A stretch of 64,000 nucleotides of DNA from Hydractinia symbiolongicarpus (GCF_029227915.1 NC_079883.1:22320001-22384000), one strand, 5' to 3'; shown: positions 23,060 to 34,762, counted from the first letter of the stretch. Notes: generated by a model not told the origin, from the letters alone. Numbers and translations are program-made.

Positions 23060-24145
23060 TTAGTCATTAAAAATGAAATTTTTAAGATTTGTCAGACCAG
23101 CACATATTTTAACAACATTATCGATACTTCCAAGCAGTCTTATCAGGTTTTTATGCATCAGCATTTTGAAGACACTTGTTGTATAAAAATTTGCAATTCT
23201 TTTTGATTTGACTCTAGAGGGAAGCATTTGGTAAGCTCTTCTTTTTCCTGGTGGATTATATAATATATTATGGGCAAGGCATTCTTGCTCAATATTAAAA
23301 CCTTTAATTTCCATTAAAAATTTATATGGTGTAACTTTGGCTAAAATTTTGACTTGTGTAATAAAGGTTTTGGAAACCACTGCTGTTGATACTTTAAAGC
23401 GATGTGCCAGATCTGTCTCCATTAAGCTAAGTTTTATTTTCCAAGTTTTATAGTGTCATCAAAAGCTCATCTTTGCTTGACATTTTAGTTTTTCTTCCTA
23501 CCTTCTTTGTTGACTTATAACCAATGTCTTGATGTACGTAATTTCCCTCTCCATTTTCTTTTAAAGAATGATATAGTTAAATCATGCAACGCATGGAAAG
23601 AGCTTATCGTTGAACAACCTGTATAAAATAGATCGTCTTAGTCATTTTTTTTTTGAACAAACGCATCTGCTTTGTTTATTTTTGCAGATTTTTGAATGTG
23701 TTGCCTTTTTCTTGTTTTTTATGATTAGTCTTATTTTCTATTGCTTTTAAAAGCTGCTTATTGTTTTTGTCTTCAAGAGATAACTGATACAAAGCGCCTT
23801 CCATTGTCTTTTCTTCTACTATAAAATCAAGCTCAGGTGGTAAAGGCTGACACTTCAGATGGCAAACTAGCAATTCCTTTAATTAATGAAGTGTGCAAAA
23901 CAATGTTATCTAAGTCTTGTGCAGCTTCACATTTACTAGGCTTATACAGCCTGCCCATTTCATCAGTCCTAGGTCATCCAAGGTTGCAGATTAGGGTACG
24001 AAAAGTCTGCTTTGAAGTGTTCTGAACATACTCTTGGGTTCACATCAGTACTCCACAGTTTTTTGTGTTTATGTTTGTGCGGTTAATTAAGTTTTTCCAT
24101 ATTTCTCTGTCACTTGGATTTTTCTTTTTCCTAGGGAACAGATAA
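23060..24145 (-). pseudogene. THAP-DDE transposase (ISL2EU), internally deleted
   Basis: Reading on minus from about 24145: LFPRKKKNPSDREIWKNLIN, then after a frameshift WSTDVNPRVCSEHFKADF. That is a THAP-type zinc finger, including its C-x-x-H (CSEH) pair. A linker frame follows (23873-23676), then TDLAHRFKVSTAVVSKTF, the helix-turn-helix-like start of the DDE_Tnp_4 domain. The frame then jumps in phase to IKGFNIEQECLAHNI, PPGKRRAYQMLPS and VKICAGLTNLKNFIFND, the domain's C-terminus. The catalytic middle is deleted without breaking the frame. It would have cut and pasted the enclosing element. Confidence 0.75.
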
Positions 24146-25322
24146 AGCTGAAAATAAGAATAAAGCCAGGTAAAACAATGAAAAAGATGGCCACCTATTT
24201 AGCTTGTTGTTATAAAAATAATTAAATTATAAACTATCTGGATCTCAGTGCAAAATAAGTAATTAGGCAGATATAGACAAACCATAGGGTAGAGGTAAAG
24301 CAACTTACTTGATTAGTTTTTCACATGACAATTTTAAATGTGTACTTTGGTATCTCACATATAGAATTCTGCCACTTTATCGGCCTGTAATTGCCATTAG
24401 AGCAACAACTGACAGCACAATGTTTTGATATTATATATTTTTAAAAAAGATAGATATATAAGATACATATTTTAAAGATGTCTTCAATAATCAAAAGAAT
24501 GTATAGGTACTGCCTTTCAGCCTACTAAAATGAACTAAAATGGTTGCATTAAAGTTTGTTTACCTCCCATAACTTTGGCAGAATCAGTTTAGTTGTTCCG
24601 TTCAAATTCGAATTATTGGTGTATTAGGCTAACTACAGAGTGGCCTAATACACAGTTTCAGAAATAGCCTACAATTAGCCTCTTCTTTTTAGCACTTTTG
24701 TATGTTTCACTACTGAGAATGGAGGGTTCAAAGTTCAACTTGCCCCACCTCAATAGAAAATTTAAAATGTTATCCTAATTCCGAAATCGCGTGTTAAGTC
24801 ATACATCTAGTTTGGCAACATGTTGTAGACTAACTAAGTGTTTCGTAACCTCTAATTAGGCCACTAAAAACTTAAGATGTTCCCTAAACACTCTCAACAA
24901 AAAATCACATAAAATAACAATCAGTTAGGGAAAAACGCTAAACACAGTATTCCGCAATTGGGGTATTTGTCACAATGGCACCTGTAAGCAGTACATGATA
25001 GCACAATCCATATTTTTTTAAAATTTGGTCTATTTCAATGTTCCATTCCTTTTAATTTTTTAAAATTAACTTCAAATAAATCGACCTGAAGCGTTGTCCA
25101 AAAACCCTGTTTCTGTTTTTTCCTGTCAATCACAGTTTATAACTACAGGATCCTATTTTTCACAGTTTTACTTAACTGGCAATAGATAGTCTTTGTGATC
25201 ATGATTTTAAAAAGGCTTTTTTAATCTGTGAAGGCTTTGTTGGCAATCTAGTTATATGCAAGAAAGTAACCAATTAGGTTATGTGTTGCTTATTTAGGTG
25301 CAGAATCATCTGATATTTAATT
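24146..25322. other. Gene-free, with TTAGGC-type repeat traces
   Basis: No exon recognised. Phrases like TATTAGGCTAAC (24622), TAGCCTACAATTAGCC (24667) and TAATTAGGCCAC (24853), and a CAGTTAGGGAAAAA phrase at about 24924, resemble the ends and subterminal repeats of the outer element at 16959-20653. This hints at another, badly decayed copy. Confidence 0.35.
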
Positions 25323-25540
25323 TTTTGCATAATGATGCTATTATACCATCTTTATAACTTTGTAAACTTTGATTTTGTGAAGTTTAATTTGATACATTCT
25401 TGCAATGTAAATAACTGTAAAAATTGCAATGTAAATAACTAGCATCCTGAAATTTGCACATAACCAATATGTTTTAATTTCGTGAGTCCAAAATTTTGCA
25501 TAATGACGCTATTATACCGTCTTTATAACTTTGTTAAATT
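25323..25540. repeat. Direct repeat pair
   Basis: A block of about 45 bases beginning TTTTGCATAATGA, with GCTATTATACC and TCTTTATAACTTTGT, occurs at about 25323-25370 and again at 25494-25535, differing at a few bases. A short tandem of GCAATGTAAATAACT lies between them (25403-25441). Confidence 0.7.
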
Positions 25541-25605
25541 TCGCGAGTCCAAAAACAAAAATTTTTTGGATAAATTTTCGCAAATCTACAAATTAAAAAA
25601 TTTTC

Positions 25606-25644
25606 TTTCTAACAGTATGTAAAAACTTTACATACTGTTAGAAA
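25606..25644. repeat. Perfect 18-bp hairpin with 3-base loop
   Basis: TTTCTAACAGTATGTAAA (25606-25623) is followed by loop AAC and its exact complement (25627-25644). It may be the fold-back of two abutting element ends, or a cruciform-forming scar. No function is claimed. Confidence 0.9.
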
Positions 25645-25860
25645 CAAATTGGGTTCATTGTCAAAATCACAAAACATATCAAACACATTTCTAGGCTCGT
25701 CTTCTTCCACCTCCCACGCATCGTCATCATCGTCTTCTTCGCCAGTAACCCGGTTAAGGCATACATACATTTGAAACATCATTGCTTTTATTTTTTCTAA
25801 GTTTATTCCAATCTTGTTTCGAGCGCCAGTTGTCTCTTCTTTTATCAGGAGGGCGAGCCA
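25625..25860 (-). pseudogene. Possible hAT transposase C-terminal remnant
   Basis: The minus frame reads ARNKIGINLEKIKAMMFQMY, then an acidic tail (TGEEDDDDDAWEVEEDEP) and NVFDMFCDFDNEP. Its start resembles the end of the hAT dimerisation region, and acidic tails are common there. The upstream domain is absent. The alternative is an unrelated terminal exon. Confidence 0.3.
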
Positions 25861-25899
25861 AGTGGGGGCGAGCTAAGTGAGGGCAAGTTGATAAATAAA

Positions 25900-26100
25900 A
25901 TTTAAAACAAGCTTTTTTTTAAAAAATTTTAGTGGGTAAACTTTCGTAAATCAACAATTTAGAAAGTTTGTACTGAATATACTTTCGCAAATGGCCATTT
26001 TTGAAAGTTTTGCGAGACAACTTTTCGCAAAAAAGGCTAAAAACACGAAATTTGCAAAAGTTTCTCTCGCGAAAGTTTCTCCGAATAAAGTATATAGAAA
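25900..26100. repeat. CGCAAA/CGCGAAA dispersed repeat (MITE-like)
   Basis: Dense alternation of TTTCGCAAA, TTTTGCGAG, TTTCGCGAAAG and their complements in AT-rich DNA. Related stretches recur at 25480-25600, 29285-29395, 31405-31480, 36640-36720, 41225-41300 and 44205-44470, so this is a dispersed family rather than local composition. Confidence 0.6.
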
Positions 26101-26360
26101 TACGCTTATTCTGTGAGGAAATTATACAGTTTAAAAGGGAATCCGAGGTATAAAATGATGTTGGTTTTATATTATAGAGCTTAAAAAGTTGATTAACAAG
26201 TCTTTATAAATCTTTTAAAAAGCTTTTTTCGTTCTCAAGATATTCATATTTAAAGAATTTCAGATTTAATTATGCTGCATAAATTGTGATGTCATATTTA
26301 AACCCTGTTATTGTTTTTAGGCATTGTATTTAATGTGTGCATATTAAATGGAAAATTAGA

Positions 26361-26813
26361 ATGGCAAGTTTAATAAAAGGAATGATGTACAGTAGACATT
26401 TATGGAGATTAAAATTGCAGTTACCTAATTCAAGAACAATTTTTACAACGTCGACAGTAGAAGGACTGGAGGAGTTTTTTCCACCAGGTGTATATGATGA
26501 AGGTAAATATGTTGAAGAACAACCCATCAGTGGTAGAAAGTGGAAGGCTTCTGAATTACGAATAAAAAGCAACAGTGACTTACATAAATTTTGGTATGTT
26601 CTACTTAAAGAGAAAAACATGTTATTGACATTGGATCAGGAATGCAAGAGACTAGGTGTTCCAGTGCCAGGTCCAACTCGTTTACATAAAGTAAATCAAA
26701 CAATGTGGGTGGTAATGCGAGTTTTAGAAGAAAGACAAAAAGCTATTTTGGAACTAGAAAAAGAACGGTCATACAGTTTTGATAAGGATTCTAATGTTGA
26801 AAATAATCAGTGA
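26361..26813 (+). CDS. MRPL47: Mitochondrial ribosomal protein L47 (uL29m)
   Basis: A single coding exon of 150 codons. ATG at 26361 is preceded by an in-frame TAA at 26331, and the exon opens after an acceptor at 26320, so the 5' UTR is spliced. The N-terminus (RTIFTTST) looks like a mitochondrial targeting sequence. The uL29m core spans about residues 58-125, with GRKWKASELRIKSNSDLHKF and WYVLLKEKNMLLTLDQECKR, diagnostic of MRPL47. The protein sits at the exit-tunnel side of the mitochondrial large subunit. It is shorter than the vertebrate protein (about 250 residues), lacking the basic C-terminal extension. AATAAA follows the stop by 10 bases (26824-26829). The next gene, HAAO, is on the same strand. 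Confidence 0.9.
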   Translation: MASLIKGMMYSRHLWRLKLQLPNSRTIFTTSTVEGLEEFFPPGVYDEGKYVEEQPISGRKWKASELRIKSNSDLHKFWYVLLKEKNMLLTLDQECKRLGVPVPGPTRLHKVNQTMWVVMRVLEERQKAILELEKERSYSFDKDSNVENNQ

Positions 26814-26829
26814 TACTTTAAAAAATAAA

Positions 26830-28024
26830 TTGCAGCTTTTATTGCTATGTTATTATTCATTTACATGTGTGTTGGTATTAGCAATTCGTGAATTGATGAT
26901 AAGATTTACATTGAGAGGAATTTTTTTTTTAATCATTTTATTTAATTAAGGACGTCATAACAGAATTTTTTGTTTTATTTTCTACAAAAGATTTGACCCT
27001 CAAAATAGGAAAAATTACATTAAAAAGTAGTAAAACATATCAGTGTAAAAAAGAATTTGAAAGTTACTAAAGCCTACTTGAAATTGAAATTTAAGACTGG
27101 ATCAAACCTTTCTTCAAATACCTTTAAGTTTTCCACTAAACGTGTCTTAATATGGCGAAGTGTGATTCGGTATAAAGCTGACTAAAAATTTGGTTCTCTT
27201 AGCATGGTCAGGCTCTGTTTCACTCCATACCTTTTTGGTAAACAGCTTTTAGTTATGGAAAGAACCCAGTGACTACTAAGCCCAAACTTAATATTTGCGT
27301 TCTATATTAATAGTGTAATACGAAAATAGTCAAGTTTACAAAAAGTAGTCCTATCAGCAGGTCAGACCCTTTAAAGATCTAAGCAGGGACTCGTATTAGC
27401 ATAGTGTTTTTGCTTGAGCATGACGTGGAAAAAACAAAGTACCTGTTAATTTATTATAACGCAAGAAAATCTATATAGTTTAATCATGCTGCTTGTGCTT
27501 TTCTTGCCCCATTTTTTAATAATATATATATATTTAAATGCTCATTTAGATATCATAAAATTCATTTTCAAGACTTTAAAACCTTCAAATTAAAATAGCT
27601 GAATACCTTGAAAACCTTGAATATTTAAAATTCTCCAGAAAAAGCATGAATATGATTATTTTCGAAAACATTTTTGTCTTTATTTATGAAACATTACTTT
27701 GTGGTAAGATATTGAGTTTGCACTTCTTTAAGTAATTAACTTCCCATAGGTGTAATCGTTTAACACTGCCATTTTTGAGTTTTTCTGCATCAACCTATTG
27801 TGTGGCAAGGTATCTTTGTGCTTCGAAACATAAAAATATAATAAAAAACCTTTAAAAAACACCCCCACAATCTTAAAAACATTGAAATTGTTACAAGAAA
27901 TTGGCAGACACTATGGAATACAGTTGAATCTCACATTGTTCTGGTTATACTATATTTAACTTTTCAATTGATGGAAATGTTGTCATTATACACTTATATG
28001 CTAGAAAGTAAAAAAATCGTTGGA
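26830..28024. other. Intergenic region MRPL47-HAAO
   Basis: AT-rich and without a recognised exon or element. It should hold the HAAO promoter; no TATA box at a convincing distance was found. Confidence 0.4.
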
Positions 28025-31000
28025 ATGGTTGAGGAAGCTAACATTGGAAATGTAGTTAATGTGGAAAAATGGCTAAAAAAAAAAGAAGAGAAGTTTAAGC
28101 CACCAGTATGCAACAGTATTATGTAGGTTGCATATTTTTCTTTATCTTACTTTTTGTCTTTGGTTTTTAATGTAGTGTTAATGCAACTGAATCCCTTGTA
28201 CTGTAGATGAGGTTGATGAGATGAATGACAGTATAATTGTTATTATAATCTTAAACTAGTCATCTCATCATTGAAATAAACAATATGTTGACATTTTCTA
28301 CCAGAACAGAATATTCAGGCTAAATCTCAAAGTGAAACTCAACATCGTTGTTGTTGTTGTGTCAATCATAAAGCCAAAAAAATCATTCTTGGCCTTGTTA
28401 ATGTTTTAATCTGCCATTTTCCTTTTCATGCATAAACCATTCATAAGGCAGAAACCCAGCTGCTTTGATAATTCATATGTTCTGGCATAAAATGTCAACT
28501 TAATTTCCATTTCAATGAACTATTCTACCAAATAGATCATATCTCACAGTCAATTGTCTATTCAAATAAAAAAAAAAAAAAAATGTATTTAAAAATAGAT
28601 GGGTACAAAAAATGTATTACATTTTAGGGCTGGAGGCTTTTTAAAGATTATGTTCGTAGGTGGACCAAATGTAAGAAAGGATTATCATTTGGATCAAGGA
28701 GAGGAGGTATAATGTATGACTTTTATACCGTTGCTACAATTGAGATAATAGTTGTTTACGTAGTTGTTTGTTTACATTTTTTTTGTGGATGGGTTGCTGA
28801 TGTCATCAAAATTCAAATGATGCTTCTTTTTCATTTTATCCTGCCTCAGTAGATTTTTCCACGGGCCTTATCGACTAGTTTATAACATTTTTGTATTTAT
28901 ATACAGTGGTTTTAAAGTTATCAAATCTTTATGGGTTTTATTTAAAAAATATTCCGCTATAAGATTCACCATTTTGTTTATTTTAGTTATTCTACATGGT
29001 GAAAGGGGATATGTGTTTGAAGATTATGGAGAGAGGAGAACCAAAAGATGTTCATATTAAAGAGGGAGAGGTGTGTATTCTCTCAGAAAAAGATTTTTAG
29101 TAGAAAATGTGTAGTAATTAACCCATTTATTATACTGTGTATATAATGTAGTTTTTGCATAAAAAAAAATTGCTGTATTTGTTCAAGTCAACACGTATAA
29201 TTTTTCCCTTTCATAAAATTTTCTTTTCTTACAATCAGACAAAGCATTGTAATAAATAACACTCCTAATAAACACAAACCCCCAAATAAATGGCTGCTTT
29301 ATTGAAACAAAGTTTTGCAAGGAAAAAAAATCGCAAAACTTTTTGGTAGAAACTAGCGAATTTCGCGATTAGCCAATTTTTTGCACGAATTAACTTAAAG
29401 TAAAAAAAGCAAGATTGATGTCATTGTCATTGACTTTTAATGTCAATGGAATGAATACAAAGCCCGAGTTCAAAAGTACAGACCAAGTTTGCGAGGTCTG
29501 TGCCCTTGGCCGAGGGCATTGTATTTTACAGTGCAACACCAAAACCGGTCAGTATTTGTTAAGGTCCTATTTACAAACTTTGTATCTGCACACAATTTCT
29601 TGCCTTATGGTATAACATAACATAGAAATAAAAATTTCTTAGATGCAAAAGGTGACTTAATTAATTTTTTTTTCATATACAATAATATTACAGAATTATT
29701 ACCTGACTATTACAAAAAACCGATGATTTAATTGGTTTACAGCTTATTTTAACTGGTCTTTGTGTGAAGCCGTTTTGGAAGCCATTAATAAAATGGTAAC
29801 ATAAAACGTAAACAAATAAATTTATAGCACACAAAAAATATAAAAGTGGCTCACTTAAAACCATCTTTTCGTTTTAATTTACATAAACAATGATTCGAAT
29901 TTGTTTTGTGTACTTACAAAATTTTAAAATTGCGCATACATCAAAACCGGTCAGTATCTGTTAATTATATCACAGAATAGTAGCCAGTATGGTAATAGAA
30001 GCATCATTTTCCTGTGAAGCATACTCCACTCAAAACATTGAATTTTTGATAAATTATTAACACAGCATGTACACTACTCCTAGATTCTCCTAAAATTAGT
30101 AAATCATAGTTTGTAACTTCTTGTTATCTCGTTACAGATATTTGTGCTGCCATCCCGAATTCCACATTCACCTCAAAGAAGTGCAAATACTTTAGGTCTG
30201 GTAAGAAATTTGCCTGTAAAAAGATTTGCTACCAGTGTTATAAGTGTTTTTTACTGCATGTGTGTTTTTATATTTTTTTAGGTTATTGAAAGAGAGAGGG
30301 CTGATTTGTGGGATGGGATAAGGTAATACTTTGTTGTGTTTTATCATCACTAAAAAATTAGTACAAAACAAGCACTGAAAAAGAGTAAGCAAGACCCGGA
30401 TAAATGTTCTGATTTTATTTTCAGATACTACTGTGATGATGGAAAGACAATTTTATGGCAAAAATTTTTTCACCTTCACAGTTTAGTGAAAGATTTCCCT
30501 CCAGTGATTGCAGAGTAAGTATCACCATATACATTATCTCCGAGTCTGTCACATTTTTAGTGCAAGACTTTACTACCTGTAATTTCGTTTTGAAATAGCT
30601 GTAAGACAAAATATTGTGTACATAGATGTAATGTGTTTTTTTTTTCAATACTTAACCATGTAAGCAAAGTAAAGGTTACAGTTTGCTGAAAAATTCATCC
30701 AGAAAAACTTAGATATATTAAGCAGATAATTAAAATTTAGGTTGTAACAAACCTCCTTTCAGTATAGATATAATTTCACAGTATTCCAAAATTAAAAATG
30801 CATAGATTTGTAACCTTTTAGTAACGACTTCAAAAGTACACTTATTAACCTGAAAACCAAGACATCATTTTAAGATATTTAACTTTCTTTTAGATATTTT
30901 GCTTCAGAGCAGTACAAAACAGGAAAACCAATCCCAGGTGATTGTTTAACATAAATCAGCTTTTATGAAAATCAAATAGTTTCTATTACCCATTATTTTA

Positions 31001-33894
31001 TTGAATTGTGCTTTCCAGTTTGAGTCAAAAAGCTTTAACCAACCATTTTCATTTCTAACAGTAACTTGCGTTTTGAAATAGACGCAGCTTTATCTGCCAT
31101 ATTGACTTTTGAAATTTTATCTTAATAAAAATTGTCAAAAAACCAAGTAGAAAACAAAGAGTCAGAGGACACCCTGTAAGCATATCATTAATATAACTGT
31201 AGTGACCAAGGCTAGATGTGTCCCGATGACTAATCAATAGTCTCTTCCCTGATATAAAGAAATTAAGGTATTTCTTAGGCACAACAGAGGAAGATGAAGA
31301 GAAATTTAAAGTGGATGTTGATACGGTTGTGAATCCTCCATTTTCACTCAACTCTGTATGTTTCATTTTTCACTAAAAAATTGTAACAAATTTATAACTT
31401 ATTTGTAAAATTAAATTCGCGCTAAAAAATTTTTAATAGCCAATTTGTGAAATTAATTCTGCTAAAAAAACAACCTAGTCAAGTGTTCAGTATTCCCCAG
31501 TTGCAAATCACCTTTAAAAAGCAGGCTTTGTGCCAAGGCAGGTAAATTCACCTTAAAAAATTATTTCTTAATTTTTCTCCTTTTCCTTATTTACAGAATA
31601 ATGCATATTTTCGGTAAATATATGCCGGCAAAACTATTTGAATACGATTGATTCACAAAAATAAATTCTCCAGAGTTCTAGAAAATTTTAGAATGACGCA
31701 ATCGAGATTCAACTGTAAACCAACTGTAAACTTTTGCTTTTAAATGTGCTTTGGTTAAAATCATAAGTTTCTATGACTAGCTGCTGAGATATCTCGGAAA
31801 TATGAACAATTTTCATTCACCTCTCCCAACTTTGAAAACTTCACATAACGGAAGTGTACTGTTATGACGTCTTATGTAACAGGCTTAGATGTCAGTGATT
31901 TAGTGAATTATACGTTTCCCACATAGCTAACACAAAGTTATGAGACTTTGAGTTATTTGTATACTAATTTTTATACAGTGGGTGAATGAAAATCTTGCAG
32001 AGAATTGCAGTAAAATGTTATTTGGAAACGGCGAGTTTAAGGTAAAAATAGTATTGTGTTTTGTACATGTTTTTTTTTTCTGATTATTTTAATGAAAGAT
32101 AATCCTTTACAACTTCAGAAGTGGACTAGACGGTAAACTCTTTTCTCGTTACGCGTACTAACACCACCTTGAAGTGAGGACAAACCAAAATATAAAATAT
32201 AATATGCTGTTGAGTCCCTATTGTCCTTGGTTGTAAAATATCTTGTCCGGTTTAAGGGTGTGGTCAACACCATTATCTTCATTTTTAAATTGTGCTTTCC
32301 TAGATTAGTTATCGCACAACAGTACAAAATCAGACTGCACTGTGAATGGTTTAAACCAAACGTTCGCGTTTTAAGCTCTTGTGAAGAAGCTAGAACTAAA
32401 CAAACTAAGCACCCAGCCATGAGCTATTTTTTTTAAGTGAATTTTTGCGTGTGTTTTTAGGTTTTTGTGTATGGTAAGGGCAAATACGATCTTGCGAATA
32501 AATACGAGACTTGGCTTTGGATGAAGGTAAAATTAATTTCTTTTTTTTTCCACGTAAATTTTAATTACTCAAGAAAATAAAGCGAAAGATTGCTTCTTCT
32601 ATGAAGTTTGTTAAATCAGGAGATACTATCCTTCCCGATGCTACCTTATGTTAAGCGAGTATTCTTTTCATTTGAGATTCCTAGCCAAAACAGAACAGCA
32701 GTTTTTCGTCCAATATTCGTTCAAGTTTGTTAGTCACATTTGTTATTACGCCTACTCTGTGGAATAATTCACGTCAGTGCATACAAAGCCCACAAAATTG
32801 AGGAAAATACCTTTGCTGACCTTACCAACAATTAGAAATCGAAAAGCTTTAGATATATAATTACATGTAGGGATGATCTTGCAATTTTGTGCTAATGTAT
32901 TTTATTAAGACTTTTAACCATGAATGATAGGCTGTATTTTTTGTTAGCAATTTCTTTTATAATGTGAGTTTATTATGACACGTTTCGTTTTGTTTGCGTT
33001 TGTTGTAAGATATAATGTCACTTGTGTGCTTTATCTTCAGAGCTTCATGCACCAAACCTCTTCGAATGTTTGGCACGATAACATAACAAATTAGCAGGTT
33101 GTCATCAAATATTTTAGTAGCAAGCGGAAATTCTTAGAGCCCCCAGGGCTTCTTGTTCATTTTTAATCCAGAATCACAAAGGCTAAACTATTTGCACTTT
33201 TTCAAAAAAAGTGTAAAAATGTGATAAAATGCTGGTTTGCCATCAGTCGTATCATTCTGCTCCTATTGGATGAATCAAAGATTTTTATTTACTGACGCAA
33301 AAAGCCTGAAAAAATCAATACTAGTTTTAATAAACATAAATTCCACTAACCAATCAAAATGCTTAAGCACATTCGACTTGAAGTATTCTGTTTAACCAGC
33401 TGTAGAATAGGACAACATATCCTTCTTCTGTCTGCCTTTACTTGCATAGAATATGTTGTGTGAGAGTTTAACTGCGAATTGGTTTTGATTATGTTTGGTT
33501 GTTCGTACTCCTTTACTTCATATCTAAATAAACCTACACAACGATGGGTTTTTTTGCCTTTAGAATGATAAAATATATTAAGCTTGTGTTGTATTTAATA
33601 TTACCATCTCTCTATAGGATGGATCCGCCACGGTGACTGTTAAGGGTAAAGAATTGAAGTTGTTGGGTGAAGATTCGCTGATCATTTTACCTAACGAAAA
33701 GTAACCAACTTTCACATGTTAATGTCTTTGTTTGCTTTGTTTGTTGTTGTTCGTTGTTGTTTGTTTGCTTCGTTTCGTTAATTTCATTCTTAATTGTTCT
33801 TTTGTTTTTGTTTAGAATTTCAGTGGAAGTAAATGACGTAAAAGGTTACTTGATGGAGTTTATTATGGATCCAACTGCGACACCTCAGAAGTAA
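28025..33894 (+). CDS. HAAO: 3-hydroxyanthranilate 3,4-dioxygenase (12 exons)
   Basis: Exons: 28025-28122, 28628-28706, 28987-29070, 30138-30200, 30282-30322, 30425-30514, 30894-30937, 31279-31355, 31979-32041, 32461-32526, 33618-33700, 33816-33894. All GT-AG and in phase, giving 288 residues (human 286). It opens the ring of 3-hydroxyanthranilate with O2 to the semialdehyde that becomes quinolinate, hence NAD; cytosolic, Fe(II). Visible: [52 protein letters not shown] and [12 protein letters not shown]. The predicted iron ligands are His53, Glu59 and His97 in those motifs, all intact. The cupin-like second half ([20 protein letters not shown]) is complete. In-frame ATGs at 27971, 27977 and 27998 could extend the start; 28025 fits family length best. 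Intron 2 carries a Helitron 3' end. Confidence 0.94.
28785..28878 (+). mobile_element. Helitron 3' end in HAAO intron 2
   Basis: TTTTTCCACGGGCCTTATCG followed by ACTAG and T matches the 3' end of the Helitron at 19504-20245. Upstream, TTGCTGATGTCATCAAAA matches its TGCTGACGTCAGCAAAA region. The hairpin arm is imperfect here, and no 5' end was found, so this is a truncated or diverged copy. Confidence 0.7.
29285..29395. repeat. CGCGAAA-family repeat in HAAO intron 3
   Basis: AAAATCGCAAAACTTTTTGG and GCGAATTTCGCGATTAGCC match the dispersed CGCAAA/CGCGAAA family seen at 25900-26100. Confidence 0.5.
31405..31480. repeat. CGCGAAA-family repeat in HAAO intron 8
   Basis: ATTCGCGCTAAAAAATTTTT and GCCAATTTGTGAAATTAATT resemble the same dispersed family, diverged. 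Confidence 0.4.
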
Positions 33895-34045
33895 TCTCTG
33901 TCAGATGTTGTAACTTTAGATTTTTGATTCATACGCACAGTCCTGAAGTAGCAGTTAAGTTATCAATCTTACTAAGATATAGCTGTGATCTAGTATCTTC
34001 TGTCAAGTCTCGTCTTAATAATATGTTCTGTGTTGAATGGGACAC

Positions 34046-34150
34046 GCTGCCAATGTTTCCTCCATTTCATATTATGCTGTATTTTCTGAAATACAGCATA
34101 ATATGCTGCCAATGTTTCCTCCATTTCATATTATGCTGTATTTTCTGAAA
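34046..34150. repeat. Exact 46-bp duplication with hairpin, downstream of HAAO
   Basis: 34046-34091 and 34105-34150 are identical 46-base copies (starting GCTGCCAATGTTTCCTCC), offset 59. The junction contains a perfect 14-bp hairpin: ATTATGCTGTATTT (34071-34084), loop TCTG, complement at 34089-34102. It lies 150-260 bases after the HAAO stop codon, so it may be transcribed as 3' UTR. Confidence 0.95.
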
Positions 34151-34387
34151 CTTCTTCTTTATTTAAATAATATCCACAGTTTGTCTTCAGGACTTTTTAG
34201 CTAGTTTTTAGGTAATTTTTTCAAATATAAGCATTGTTGTGCACGATTTTTTATAAATTTAAAAAGTGTTAGTGTGACATTATTTAATAATATTGTATAA
34301 ATGTAGAATAACTTAGATAGTATTTGCAACGATAGCATATGGTGGTTTGAATTTTCGTTTTTTACCGAAAGAAGAAATAAATCAATT

Positions 34388-34542
34388 CGGGAGATGGTGT
34401 AGTGGTAGCGTTTTCGACTTGTGATTATGAGGTTCCGGCATCTAGTCCCCACTCCAACTTAATTTAAATGTACTATTGTCAACACATTTCGAGCATTCGG
34501 CTGACCTCGAACCTGCTTGCTTGGCAGCCAAGCAAGTTAGAA
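34388..34542 (+). mobile_element. tRNA-derived SINE (second family)
   Basis: The tRNA-like head GATGGTGTAGTGGTAGCG has box A character and a CTTGTGA loop. A weak box B-like segment (GAGGTTCCGG, TAGTCCCC) follows, then CTGACCTCGAACCTGC and TTGGCAG. The latter block recurs inverted at 58484-58634. The alternative is a decayed tRNA gene without retroposition. Confidence 0.5.
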
Positions 34543-34762
34543 CAACGCTATATGTATCTCTGACGGTAATATAGTTGCATTGACTCAGTATGGTTGTTTG
34601 AATTTTATGATTGCACAAGGATTAGAATTAAGTCGAACGGATTTTGTTGTCTTTTCGAGTAATAAATTCTTGGAGTAGCAAAAAATTGTTTGGAAAGAAC
34701 ACTAAGCATTACAGTGATAAAAAACCATTCTAATTTTTGTTTATTTAGATTATAAATAAAAA

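Larger units (their letters stand above)
21060..24567. mobile_element. Decayed ISL2EU-type DNA transposon (transposase plus YqaJ gene)
   Basis: The left end (21060 onward) is GGAGGTAAACAAACT and the right end (24567 inward, reverse complement) is the same 15 bases. Between them lie two gene remnants pointing toward each other: a YqaJ-nuclease/PHD gene on plus (22021-22855) and a THAP-DDE transposase on minus (23060-24145). This pairing is the known hallmark of the ISL2EU (IS4EU) superfamily. An upstream plus frame at 21192-21512 has a Cys cluster that may be the rest of the YqaJ gene N-terminus (SWIM-like). Both genes are broken, so the copy is dead. Confidence 0.8.
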
